DNA of 7,713 nt from contig JAFSAK010000013.1 of NCBI GenBank assembly GCA_017441045.1, forward strand, positions 1 through 7,713. Reading direction: 5' to 3'. Shown one piece after another: positions 1 through 5,771 of this stretch. A program made the position numbers and the translations under genes. Positions within the stretch are counted from its first letter, which is position 1; the number at the start of each line of letters is the position of its first letter. The stretch is from Clostridia bacterium. Lineage in GTDB: Bacteria; Bacillota_A; Clostridia; Oscillospirales; Acutalibacteraceae. The notes under the pieces were generated by a model. It was not told the DNA's origin. It was given only the letters and a program-made list of their open reading frames with translations, and did not search any database.

Positions 1-598
1 AATCGGTGGTTTTAAGTGCTTCTAAATCAATTTCGCCGCTCGCTACCTTATTTGCGGCATCAAGGATATATTTGGCTCTGAAACCCGCTCTTAATATCGA
101 TAAATCTTCTATAGAAAGGCGGCTTACCGTTTGGGCGCTTGGGAAGGTATAGGAATCTCCGCATTTACTTCCGAAATTCTCGCAAAGCCGTTCAACGATG
201 CCTTTAATTCTCGGAATATTATTATTTTGCGAAATAATAAAGGAGCAAAGCGCTTCCCAAGGGTCTTGATTTAAAATCCTAATACCGCTTCCAAACTCTG
301 ATGCCGCTTTAAGAATTTCATTACCGCTTATGGCTGTTATTATTTCGCCGTAATCTCTTTTAAGGTCGAAATAATCTTCCCAGATTTCATAAAAATCCCG
401 CTCATTGCTACCCCTAATGATAATATCGTTATCCTTCTTCTCAAGTTCGATATATCTACCTTTTGCGATGCCGCGCCAAACCCCGTTATCAAGGAGAGTC
501 CAACGGAATGCCTGACCGCAGTCAAGGGTTTCTTTGAGGTCAAAATTCGTTACATTTTTAATATGTATTTCATTATTCAAAATTTCTATATTAAACAT
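1..598 (-). CDS. ogg: 8-oxoguanine DNA glycosylase (OGG1 type), 5' part only
   Basis: The gene would excise 8-oxoguanine from DNA in base-excision repair. The 199 visible codons carry an LDCGQAFRW segment (residues 25-33), which matches the conserved CGQxFRW signature of the OGG N-terminal domain. They also carry NQDPWEALCSFIISQNNNIPR (110-130), whose Asn-Asn-Asn-Ile-x-Arg core is the hallmark of OGG1 proteins at the start of the helix-hairpin-helix glycosylase fold. The catalytic Lys and Asp of the HhH-GPD motif would lie further on and are outside the window, so activity cannot be judged. The ATG at 598-596 is preceded by GGTGA (minus strand, 603-607) at a normal distance and by a good promoter. 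The gene is divergent from the DUF6062 gene. The family call is strong; the gene is truncated only by the window edge. Confidence 0.9.
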   Translation of the reverse strand, partial: MFNIEILNNEIHIKNVTNFDLKETLDCGQAFRWTLLDNGVWRGIAKGRYIELEKKDNDIIIRGSNERDFYEIWEDYFDLKRDYGEIITAISGNEILKAASEFGSGIRILNQDPWEALCSFIISQNNNIPRIKGIVERLCENFGSKCGDSYTFPSAQTVSRLSIEDLSILRAGFRAKYILDAANKVASGEIDLEALKTTD

Positions 599-613
599 AA
601 AATCACCGTAGTA

Positions 614-642
614 ATTATATCAAAAATATGCTATAATATCAA
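614..642 (-). promoter_or_regulatory. Sigma-A-like promoter of the glycosylase gene
   Basis: On the minus strand TTGATA (642-637) and a perfect TATAAT (619-614) are separated by 17 bases, the ideal sigma-A spacing. The -10 box ends 15 bases before the ATG, so the untranslated leader would be very short. The -35 box shares base 637 with the -10 box of the opposing promoter. Confidence 0.65.
629..637 (+). promoter_or_regulatory. Extended -10 promoter of the DUF6062 gene
   Basis: TGC followed directly by TATAAT (632-637) forms an extended -10 element. No convincing -35 box lies 16-18 bases upstream, which is tolerated at extended -10 promoters. It sits 38 bases before the ATG at 675. Confidence 0.5.
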
Positions 643-674
643 GTAGCCAAAGCTTGTGCTAAAGGAGTGATAAT

Positions 675-1364
675 ATGCGCGATGATATTTGCACTATACC
701 CGTAAGCGAAGTATTTGAGGAGAGCGATGGGTGCCCTATATGCCGAATGTATGAAACGGTTGAGGATAGAATCATTACATATATTTTAGGCGATGCTATG
801 ATGGAACCCGATGTGCGAATCGAAACCAACAAGGTGGGATTTTGCGAAAAACACCTTGATAAAATGATGGGGTATAGAGGAAGGTTGCAACTTGCTTTGA
901 TGCTCGAAACCCATCTAAAGAGCGTTAAGGGGGATATTTTCGATAAAAAACTTTTGAACCCGCCCGCCAAAAAGGCAGAAAAGGCGAAAAGCATCAGTGA
1001 GAGCTGTTTTATCTGCAATAAAATCGAATGGGGCGTATCCCGTATGGTAGATACTATCTATCGCCTTTACGAAAAGGAAAGCGATTTTAGGCGGCTTTTC
1101 GATAATCAACCCCAGTTTTGCTTAAAACATTATGAGCAGTTGGTGGCAGGGGCGCAAAAATCAAAAATGCCACATTACCATAGCGAATTTTTAAAGAGCA
1201 TTACTGAAATTACGGGGGATTATGCCGAATCACTTTGCGCCGATATTTCTAAATATTGCTCTATGTATGACTATAGAAACGCGGGCAAAGGTGCCGATTG
1301 GGGCAATAGCAAGGATGCGGTTGAAAGGGCAGTATCGTTCCTTTCGGGGAAAATTGTCGAATAG
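675..1364 (+). CDS. DUF6062 family protein with two CxxC/CxxH sets
   Basis: This 229-residue soluble protein has no signal peptide or membrane segment. I recognise it as a DUF6062-type protein, a family of unknown function seen mainly in Clostridia. Two similar half-modules are visible: CPIC (20-23) followed by FCEKH (C57, H60), and CFIC (111-114) followed by FCLKH (C149, H152). Each half therefore offers three Cys and one His, an arrangement suited to one zinc ion, and the repetition suggests an internal duplication. The zinc binding is inference. The ATG at 675 is well supported by AAAGGAG at 661-667, seven bases upstream. The gene is monocistronic: an inverted-repeat element follows immediately and a strong terminator lies about 220 bases downstream. 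The divergent glycosylase gene does not by itself show a role in DNA repair. Confidence 0.8.
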   Translation: MRDDICTIPVSEVFEESDGCPICRMYETVEDRIITYILGDAMMEPDVRIETNKVGFCEKHLDKMMGYRGRLQLALMLETHLKSVKGDIFDKKLLNPPAKKAEKAKSISESCFICNKIEWGVSRMVDTIYRLYEKESDFRRLFDNQPQFCLKHYEQLVAGAQKSKMPHYHSEFLKSITEITGDYAESLCADISKYCSMYDYRNAGKGADWGNSKDAVERAVSFLSGKIVE

Positions 1365-1378
1365 AAAATATTAAACCT

Positions 1379-1517
1379 TGCCTCCCTCTGACGAGGGAGG
1401 TGGATTTTGCGAAGCAAAAGACGGAGGGAGAGAATAATTATAAATTACATCTAAATTTTATTTTTTCTCTCCCTCAGTTTCGCTAACGCTCAACAGCTCC
1501 CTCGTCAGAGGGAGCCG
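1379..1517. repeat. MITE-like inverted-repeat element
   Basis: Two arms, about 1379-1435 and 1463-1517, are imperfect inverted copies around an AT-rich centre. The outer ends match well (GCCTCCCTCTGACGAGGGAG against the reverse complement of 1497-1516) and the inner ends share GAGGGAGAGAA. Each arm can also fold alone: CCTCCCTC/GAGGGAGG at 1381-1400 with loop TGAC, TTTTGC/GCAAAA at 1405-1419, and GCTCCCTC/GAGGGAGC at 1496-1515 with loop GTCA. It contains no ORF, so it is non-autonomous. I have a general impression that similar elements are dispersed in gut Clostridia genomes, but cannot confirm copies here. No clean target-site duplication is visible. Confidence 0.7.
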
Positions 1518-1585
1518 ATGCAATCAATCTGTCGAATAAAGTAAAATAATTTACATAAAACGGGAATTTTCCCGAATGTTGATAG

Positions 1586-1612
1586 AAAAACCGCGTATTA
1601 ACGCGGTTTTTT
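1586..1612 (+). terminator. Rho-independent terminator
   Basis: An 11-bp stem, AAAAACCGCGT (1586-1596) with ACGCGGTTTTT (1601-1611), closes an ATTA loop and ends in a run of six T. It probably ends DUF6062 transcripts that read through the inverted-repeat element. A shorter hairpin without a T run, CGGGAA/TTCCCG, lies just upstream at 1561-1574. The A run on the 5' side means it could also work on the minus strand. Confidence 0.8.
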
Positions 1613-1665
1613 CAACTTTTCCACCGAGTTATCAACAAATTTATGTTAACCAATACTGATTTCGA

Positions 1666-1857
1666 GTTATGATTGCCTGCGGCAAGTTATGAGATATGAG
1701 CGGTCTTGCCGCGTTATGATTTGCCTAACGGCAAAGTTTCGGTGTCGGCATTTCCGACGATATATATATTAGTTCGCAAAGCGAACACATTAACTATTTG
1801 CGTAGCAAATATCATAACATTCGGCTTTGCCGAATTCATAACTTATAACTTATAACT
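1666..1857. repeat. Array of seven small hairpins with mirrored spacers
   Basis: Seven short palindromes follow one another: TTGCC/GGCAA (1673-1685), GCGG/CCGC (1700-1712), TTTGCC/GGCAAA (1720-1735), GTCGG/CCGAC (1744-1758), GTTCGC/GCGAAC (1772-1786), ATTTGC/GCAAAT (1796-1810) and ATTCGGC/GCCGAAT (1819-1835). The spacers are mirrored. GTTATGA occurs three times on the left (1666, 1686, 1713) and TCATAAC twice on the right (1812, 1836), followed by two TTATAAC units (1843-1856). The whole is therefore a large degenerate inverted repeat with an AT-rich middle (1759-1771). No ORF is present. The right end offers a weak promoter-like pair, TTGCCG (1827-1832) and TATAAC (1851-1856), which might serve the next gene. 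Bases 1613-1665, just upstream, show nothing I can name. Confidence 0.7.
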
Positions 1858-1880
1858 AAATTTATTTTCGAATAATCTAT

Positions 1881-1921
1881 CCACCTTTTGCCAAAAATAA
1901 AATTATCCTAGGAAAAGGTGG
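1881..1921 (+). promoter_or_regulatory. Inverted repeat that could occlude the RBS of the 91-residue protein
   Basis: CCACCTTTT at 1881-1889 is the exact reverse complement of AAAAGGTGG at 1913-1921, which is the Shine-Dalgarno sequence (AAAGGTGG, seven bases before the ATG at 1929). CC at 1891-1892 and GG at 1911-1912 extend the stem past one bulged G. The loop is an AT-rich 18-mer. If transcription begins upstream of 1881, this stem would hide the ribosome binding site. The pairing is seen directly; regulation is inference. Confidence 0.45.
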
Positions 1922-1928
1922 TATTTAT

Positions 1929-2204
1929 ATGGTGAAAGGCGTTAATAAAACTGTTATTGAAGTGAACGATACGGGCAGTAAAATGTTTGAAAAAGTAGTG
2001 TTTTTTGTTTCTCCGAAATATGGGAATCTGAAGGCGGCGCGGCTTAATCAAGCGGTTAGGGAATTTTCCTTCAATATGGAAAATCAAGCGGTTAAGGGAA
2101 AGAGTTTGCGCAAAAGGGTGCGGCTTAAATCTTGGGTTAAAATTTCGCTCTGGTCTTTGGGTGCGATTATCTCGGCCGCAACCGTGCTTCTCATAATTTT
2201 ATGA
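1929..2204 (+). CDS. Small protein with C-terminal membrane anchor, function unknown
   Basis: The 91-residue product has a soluble N-terminal part (about 1-55), a strongly basic stretch (56-68, with KGK and RKRVR) and one hydrophobic segment at about 70-91 that runs to the C-terminus. This is the layout of a tail-anchored membrane protein with the basic side in the cytoplasm. The N-terminus (MVKGVNKTVIEVNDTG) resembles, from memory, small uncharacterised clostridial proteins, but I cannot name a family or function. The ATG at 1929 follows a strong Shine-Dalgarno sequence at 1914-1921, which may be masked by an upstream complementary sequence. The gene has its own terminator directly downstream, so it is probably monocistronic. 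Coding potential is supported by the RBS, the flanking terminators and the sensible topology. Confidence 0.7.
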   Translation: MVKGVNKTVIEVNDTGSKMFEKVVFFVSPKYGNLKAARLNQAVREFSFNMENQAVKGKSLRKRVRLKSWVKISLWSLGAIISAATVLLIIL

Positions 2205-2213
2205 ATATAATGT

Positions 2214-2244
2214 AAAATGCAGGGTATATACCTTGCATTTTTTT
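2214..2244 (+). terminator. Rho-independent terminator after the 91-residue protein gene
   Basis: AAAATGCAGGGTA (2214-2226) pairs with TACCTTGCATTTT (2229-2241) through 13 positions with a single G-U wobble; the apex opens to a small TA-rich loop. A run of seven T (2238-2244) follows the stem. It begins nine bases after the stop codon. Confidence 0.85.
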
Positions 2245-2261
2245 GTTTTATATTGTATAAT
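2233..2261 (+). promoter_or_regulatory. Candidate promoter of the two-gene membrane operon
   Basis: A perfect TATAAT (2256-2261) lies 17 bases downstream of TTGCAT (2233-2238), a half-match to the -35 consensus. The -35 box lies in the 3' arm of the preceding terminator. The start codon of the next gene is 35 bases further on. Confidence 0.5.
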
Positions 2262-2284
2262 TATGAAATAACTATACATAGTTT

Positions 2285-2299
2285 GGAGATAGAAAATTG
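2285..2299 (+). promoter_or_regulatory. RBS that sets a TTG start
   Basis: GGAG at 2285-2288 stands eight bases before the TTG at 2297. No ATG or GTG with a comparable site exists near the beginning of this reading frame, and the first internal ATG would remove most of the first membrane segment. Confidence 0.6.
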
Positions 2300-3022
2300 G
2301 AGAATATTAAACCCGCTTTAAAAGTGTTCGTTAAACTTATTGCAGTTACGATATTTTGCTTTTTTGTTGCCATTTCCGTAATGGTTATATGTAACGGCTT
2401 CGGCACCGAAAAAATCGGCTATACTGCGTTTGGCGTCACCGAAAAAGATGATGAATTCAAGGAACTTTATACCCATTATTATGCCGATGGGGAAGATAAA
2501 CTTGAAAAGGAATATACGGATAAGGGTTACGCCTTGCAAAAGGTGACTATTCGTTCCGAATTTGAGGGCGCACCCAAAAATATTTTCCTTATCGTAACTC
2601 AGTTTATCGGCATAGTTATTCTTATAGGTTTTACATATCATTATATCTGGGAATTGGGAGCCGCCGATGCTAATCTTGTTAAGTTTAATCATAAAACCTT
2701 AGATAAACTTCGGGGATTTAAAATAGGTCTTTTAGCTTCTATACCAAATATTATATTTTTCGCTATAATTGTTATCTTCCAAAAAGGATTTATGTCGGGA
2801 TTTAATATTCAGATGTATAAATTTGCAGTCGGATATTTCTATTCCTTTATAGAACTGATTTTAAAGGGCGCTATGCTGCCTTCCGATCTATCGATAGTTC
2901 AGTATCTATTGCTTGGCGCACTGCTTCTTATTGTTCCCCTTGTAACCCAAATTTCGTATGTTTTGGGTCTTAAAGGAATTTCCTTGGAAGAAAAGTTTAT
3001 TTATAAAAAGGAGAAGGAATAA
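2297..3022 (+). CDS. Integral membrane protein, function unknown
   Basis: The 241-residue product has about five hydrophobic segments: 10-33, 95-118, 141-162, 172-190 and 199-224. Between the first two lies a charged domain of about 60 residues (36-92, rich in Asp, Glu, Lys and Tyr), which should face the outside if the N-terminus is cytoplasmic. The tail (229-241) is highly charged. I do not recognise a family; there is no ATPase, permease or enzyme motif. Initiation is at a TTG with GGAG eight bases upstream. Its TAA overlaps the ATG of the DUF624 gene by one base (TAATG), so the two proteins are probably made together and may form a complex. A role linked to sugar uptake or envelope function would be guesswork based on the partner. 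Confidence 0.75.
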   Translation: MENIKPALKVFVKLIAVTIFCFFVAISVMVICNGFGTEKIGYTAFGVTEKDDEFKELYTHYYADGEDKLEKEYTDKGYALQKVTIRSEFEGAPKNIFLIVTQFIGIVILIGFTYHYIWELGAADANLVKFNHKTLDKLRGFKIGLLASIPNIIFFAIIVIFQKGFMSGFNIQMYKFAVGYFYSFIELILKGAMLPSDLSIVQYLLLGALLLIVPLVTQISYVLGLKGISLEEKFIYKKEKE

Positions 3023-3831
3023 TGGCAGGTTTTTTCGGTCTGTTTAATTATGAAAAAGAGGGTCCGGGCATAGATAAAAACGCCCCCAAAAAGAAGACCT
3101 TTATAGTATTTTTTGAAACCTTTTTCAGAAATATCTGGAAGTTTGTAACCATAAATTTTGTTTATTGTCTGATGTCTATTCTTATTCTCCCTAAGGGTTT
3201 TGCCGATGCGGGCTTTACCCATGTTGCGAGAAATACGGCAAGGGATAAGCACTCTTTCGGCCTTTCCGATTTCTTTGAAACTATTAAGAAAAACTGGAAA
3301 CAGGCGCTTATTATCAATATTATCAATATTCTGGTTACGGGTATAAATATCTGGGCGCTGGCGTGGTATTGGATGGCAGAAAAGAGCATCGGCCAGACGG
3401 TAGGTCTTGGAATATCCCTTTTTGTCGCCTTTATCTTTTCAATTATGAAGTTTTATATCTGGACTTTGACCATCACTTTTAAACTTAATGTAAAGCAGAT
3501 TTACGCTAATAGTTTCAAACTTTCTATCGTAAATCTCAAATTGAATCTACTCTGCATTTTCGTTCATCTTTTAGTACTTGCTTTATATTTCTTGGTAGTT
3601 TGGTTTTTAGGCAAATTCTCCATAGTTATCGCTTTGGCATTTGTATTGTTTGTCTGCACCTATCCGGGTTTCAGTTTCCTTCTTATTCAGTATTGCACCT
3701 TCCCCGCGATTAAGAAGTATATGATTGACCCCTATTATGCAGAGCATCCCGATGATGATATAGAGCTTCGCCGTGATTTAGGTCTTGAGATTCCTTCCGA
3801 TGAAGAAGCGGATGAAGAAACAGAAGAATAA
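3022..3831 (+). CDS. DUF624 (YesL-like) membrane protein
   Basis: The 269-residue product opens with a cytoplasmic FFGLFNYEKEGPGIDKNAPK segment, which matches the F-x-Y-x-K-x-GPG-v-x-K-x-aPkK start that I know from DUF624 proteins such as B. subtilis YesL. It continues with FFRNIWKFVTIN (34-45) and KNWKQ (90-94), also typical of the family. About five membrane segments are visible at 41-60, 96-118, 127-150, 170-195 and 199-225. The C-terminus is an acidic cytoplasmic tail (DEEADEETEE, 260-269). DUF624 genes often lie beside ABC transporters or glycoside hydrolases for plant polysaccharides, but their biochemical function is unknown. AAGGAG-like sequence at 3008-3013 precedes the ATG, which overlaps the stop of the upstream membrane gene. 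A bidirectional terminator follows at once. Confidence 0.85.
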   Translation: MAGFFGLFNYEKEGPGIDKNAPKKKTFIVFFETFFRNIWKFVTINFVYCLMSILILPKGFADAGFTHVARNTARDKHSFGLSDFFETIKKNWKQALIINIINILVTGINIWALAWYWMAEKSIGQTVGLGISLFVAFIFSIMKFYIWTLTITFKLNVKQIYANSFKLSIVNLKLNLLCIFVHLLVLALYFLVVWFLGKFSIVIALAFVLFVCTYPGFSFLLIQYCTFPAIKKYMIDPYYAEHPDDDIELRRDLGLEIPSDEEADEETEE

Positions 3832-3833
3832 TT

Positions 3834-3860
3834 AAAACCCGTCGAAAGACGGGTTTTTTT
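3834..3860. terminator. Bidirectional terminator between convergent genes
   Basis: AAAACCCGTC (3834-3843) and GACGGGTTTT (3848-3857) form a ten-base stem closed by a GAAA tetraloop, followed on the plus strand by seven T (3854-3860). Read on the minus strand the stem is followed by TTTTAATT, so it can also end the AraC transcript. The AraC stop codon (3861-3859) lies in the T run of the plus-strand terminator. Confidence 0.9.
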
Positions 3861-4632
3861 ATAATGCATTGTTTTTATTCTTTCTTATGGATAATGGATT
3901 ACTGCCCGTAATTTGCTTAAATACCTTTCTGAAATACGAAGAAGAACTGAAATGGAGCATAGTGCTGATTTCTTCTATGGATAGGGAGGTGGTTGTGAGT
4001 AGTTCCTTGGCTTTTTCGCATACTATCCGATGTCTGATATCAAGAGGAGTTTTACCAAAAACCTTATTGAAAATAAGATACAATCCCGATTCGCTAACTC
4101 CGCAAAAAGCGGCCACTTCGCTGATTTTACAATTATAGTTTTTATCAAGAAAGGTGAGGGCGCGGTTTATAATATCCTCGTATTTATTGTTTTGATTTTT
4201 CTTTACCTGCATATCGGGTATAACCCTACCTAAAAAGGTATATAAAGCCCCAACGGTATTGCAATTAACCGTCATATCATCTACGATTATATCCAAAACT
4301 TTCAAGGATTCGGCATCGGGGCTTATTTTTTGCAAAATAAATTCCTTATCGGTTATAGGTAAATCTTCGAAGCCGATGGAATAGAAAATTACCTCTTTCT
4401 CACTTTCAAAGCCCCAATAGGAAATATAATTAAGATTTTTAGGTATATAACAAATATCGCCCTCGCGCAATTCTAAAATCTGATTACCGTATACTATTTT
4501 ACCCGTTCCTGAGGTGACTTTTGCGATATAATGGCTGGGCGCGCCGCCACCTTTGGTATAATCTGTGATTCTCGTATGGGGTATGCGGTTGCGAAAGAAT
4601 TTAAATCCCGAATAAAAAGAAAGATTGCTCAT
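3859..4632 (-). CDS. AraC-family transcriptional regulator
   Basis: This 257-residue protein is a ligand-responsive DNA-binding regulator. The N-terminal part shows the cupin pattern of AraC-type sensor domains, roughly residues 34-72, with GxGKIVYGNQILELREGDICYIP as the beta-barrel signature (no run is catalytic). The C-terminal part (about 150-252) has the two helix-turn-helix units of the family: KISEVAAFCGVSESGLYLIF (169-188) and LSIEEISTMLHFSSSSYFRK (217-236), ending in the usual FKQITGSNPLSIRK. The ATG at 4632 has GAGGTG on the minus strand (4645-4640), seven bases upstream. It is divergent from the three-gene oxidoreductase operon and shares a 125-base control region with it, so it most likely controls that operon and itself. 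The inducer is probably a sugar or sugar derivative, which is inference from family and context. Confidence 0.92.
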   Translation of the reverse strand: MSNLSFYSGFKFFRNRIPHTRITDYTKGGGAPSHYIAKVTSGTGKIVYGNQILELREGDICYIPKNLNYISYWGFESEKEVIFYSIGFEDLPITDKEFILQKISPDAESLKVLDIIVDDMTVNCNTVGALYTFLGRVIPDMQVKKNQNNKYEDIINRALTFLDKNYNCKISEVAAFCGVSESGLYLIFNKVFGKTPLDIRHRIVCEKAKELLTTTSLSIEEISTMLHFSSSSYFRKVFKQITGSNPLSIRKNKNNAL

Positions 4633-4677
4633 AAATAATCACCTCAATTTTAGAGAATTTTACCCGTTTTTTTATAC

Positions 4678-4720
4678 ATTTTCAAGTATAGTGCATTGTA
4701 ATATAATTTGTCAAGATATA
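4678..4720. promoter_or_regulatory. Candidate AraC operator: imperfect direct repeat
   Basis: ATTTTCAAGTATA (4678-4690) and AATTTGTCAAGATATA (4705-4720) are similar in the same orientation, sharing ATTT, TCAAG and TATA, with CAAG cores 29 bases apart. They overlap the -10 box of the araC-type gene and the core of the operon promoter. AraC-family proteins usually bind direct repeats, so this is a reasonable operator guess, though AT-rich sequence can give such matches by chance. Confidence 0.35.
4685..4714 (-). promoter_or_regulatory. Promoter of the AraC-family gene
   Basis: On the minus strand a perfect TTGACA (4714-4709) and TATACT (4690-4685, five of six) are 18 bases apart. The -10 box is 52 bases from the ATG. 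Confidence 0.65.
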
Positions 4721-4724
4721 TAAT
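4696..4724 (+). promoter_or_regulatory. Promoter of the oxidoreductase operon
   Basis: TTGTAA (4696-4701) and TATAAT (4719-4724) are 17 bases apart and end 33 bases before the ATG. A second possible pair, TTTTCA (4679-4684) and TATAAT (4702-4707), also has a 17-base spacer. Either one overlaps the divergent promoter of the AraC-family gene, so the two polymerases cannot bind at once. Confidence 0.55.
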
Positions 4725-4757
4725 TAAAATATAAATGAAAGAAAGGTAAAGATTTTT

Positions 4758-5771
4758 ATGGAAAATAAAGTTATTGCTTTTACGGCTCCCAGAGTTGCGG
4801 AGTATTTGGATTGCGATATTCCAAAACTTAAGGAAAATGAGGTGTTGGTTCGCCTTGCCGTTTCCACTATAAGTAGCGGAACAGAGAGAGCAAATCTTTT
4901 AGGTGAAGTTAATGTCAGCGTTGCTACTATTGATACCGAAGCTCATTTTCCGAGATACTGCGGATATAGTTCTTCGGGTACCGTTGTGGCTTTAGGAAGC
5001 GGAGTTACAGATTTTGATATCGGCGATAGGGTTGCGCTTTCTTGGAGCACTCATAGCAGATACGTTGCCATCGACCATAAGAATTTACATAAGATTTTAG
5101 ATGATAACGTTTCCTTTGAAGAGGCGGCTTTATGGCATATCGGCACGTTCCCTATGGCCGCTATCAGAAAGTGTCGTTTTGAAGTAGGCGAGAGCGCCAT
5201 TGTTATGGGCATGGGAATTTTGGGACTTTTTGCCGTAAAAATTCTTGCCGCTTCGGGCGCCGCCCCCTTAATCGCGGTTGACCCCGTTCCCGAAAAACGC
5301 GAACTTGCCCTTAAAATCGGCGCCGATTATGCCTTTGACCCCTTCGACCCCGATTTCGCCAGTAAGGTTAAAAAGGTAACCGATGGCGGTGTTAATGTTG
5401 CCATTGAGGTTACGGGTAACGGCGGCGCTTTAAACGGCGTTCTCGACTGTATGAAACGTATGGGTAGAGTAGCTCTTCTCGGTTGTACCAGAAGCAGTGA
5501 TTTTACCGTTGATTATTATCATAAGGTGCACGGCCCCGGAATTTCCCTCATCGGCGCTCATACCGCCGCCCGTCCCGTAGATGAATCCTCTGCAGGCCTC
5601 TTTACCACCCACGATGATGTTATGGCTATGCAGCGCCTTAATAAATTCGGTCGCCTTGAGTTTGCTTCCCTTATTGAAGAAACTCATAAACCCTATGAGG
5701 CCCCCGAGGTTTATACCCGCTTGGCCAACGAAAAAGCATTTCCCATCGTTCAGTTTGATTGGAGGGATTAA
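4758..5771 (+). CDS. Zinc-less medium-chain dehydrogenase/reductase (MDR)
   Basis: The 337-residue protein has the MDR fold: a GroES-like N-terminal domain (about 1-120, with GYSSSGTVVALGSGV and FDIGDRV), then a Rossmann domain with GMGILG (151-156) and an acidic residue after strand two (VDP, D175), suggesting NAD(H) preference. It resembles zinc alcohol dehydrogenases but has SSGTER (39-44) where the catalytic-zinc Cys normally sits, and it lacks the four-Cys structural zinc loop. SGTER is also typical of the MDR half of bi-domain MDR-Gfo/Idh oxidoreductases. It probably oxidises or reduces a hydroxyl or keto group on a sugar-like substrate; which one is unknown. The ATG at 4758 has AAAGG at 4742-4746, a rather long eleven bases upstream. 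It is first in a three-gene operon; the next RBS lies within its last codons. Confidence 0.85.
   Translation: MENKVIAFTAPRVAEYLDCDIPKLKENEVLVRLAVSTISSGTERANLLGEVNVSVATIDTEAHFPRYCGYSSSGTVVALGSGVTDFDIGDRVALSWSTHSRYVAIDHKNLHKILDDNVSFEEAALWHIGTFPMAAIRKCRFEVGESAIVMGMGILGLFAVKILAASGAAPLIAVDPVPEKRELALKIGADYAFDPFDPDFASKVKKVTDGGVNVAIEVTGNGGALNGVLDCMKRMGRVALLGCTRSSDFTVDYYHKVHGPGISLIGAHTAARPVDESSAGLFTTHDDVMAMQRLNKFGRLEFASLIEETHKPYEAPEVYTRLANEKAFPIVQFDWRD

Noticed and set aside
659..1018. Open frame of 119 codons on the minus strand
   Set aside because: It is antisense to the DUF6062 gene; its hydrophobic, Ser/Leu/Ile-rich content is what antisense reading of such a gene yields.
1355..1538. TGTCGAATA at 1355-1363 and 1530-1538 as target-site duplication of the inverted-repeat element
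   Set aside because: The copies stand 12-16 bases away from the element ends instead of abutting them, so a chance match or an older local duplication is as likely.
1629..1637. DnaA-box-like TTATCAACA, possibly part of an origin
   Set aside because: Only one near-match with one deviation from TTATCCACA is seen, with no cluster of boxes and no dnaA or dnaN nearby.
1666..1857. CRISPR array or tandem repeat
   Set aside because: Repeat units are seven bases long, spacers are themselves palindromes of differing length, and the repeats switch orientation in the middle. No cas gene is present.
1881..1921. Known ligand-binding riboswitch
   Set aside because: The leader has only one simple stem and none of the conserved cores of riboswitch classes I know.
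2318..2692. Open frame of 124 codons on the minus strand
   Set aside because: It is antisense to the membrane protein gene and has no domain signature.
3869..4138. Plus-strand open frames downstream of the terminator (also 4030-4233)
   Set aside because: They are antisense to the helix-turn-helix part of the AraC-family gene, whose reading is unambiguous.
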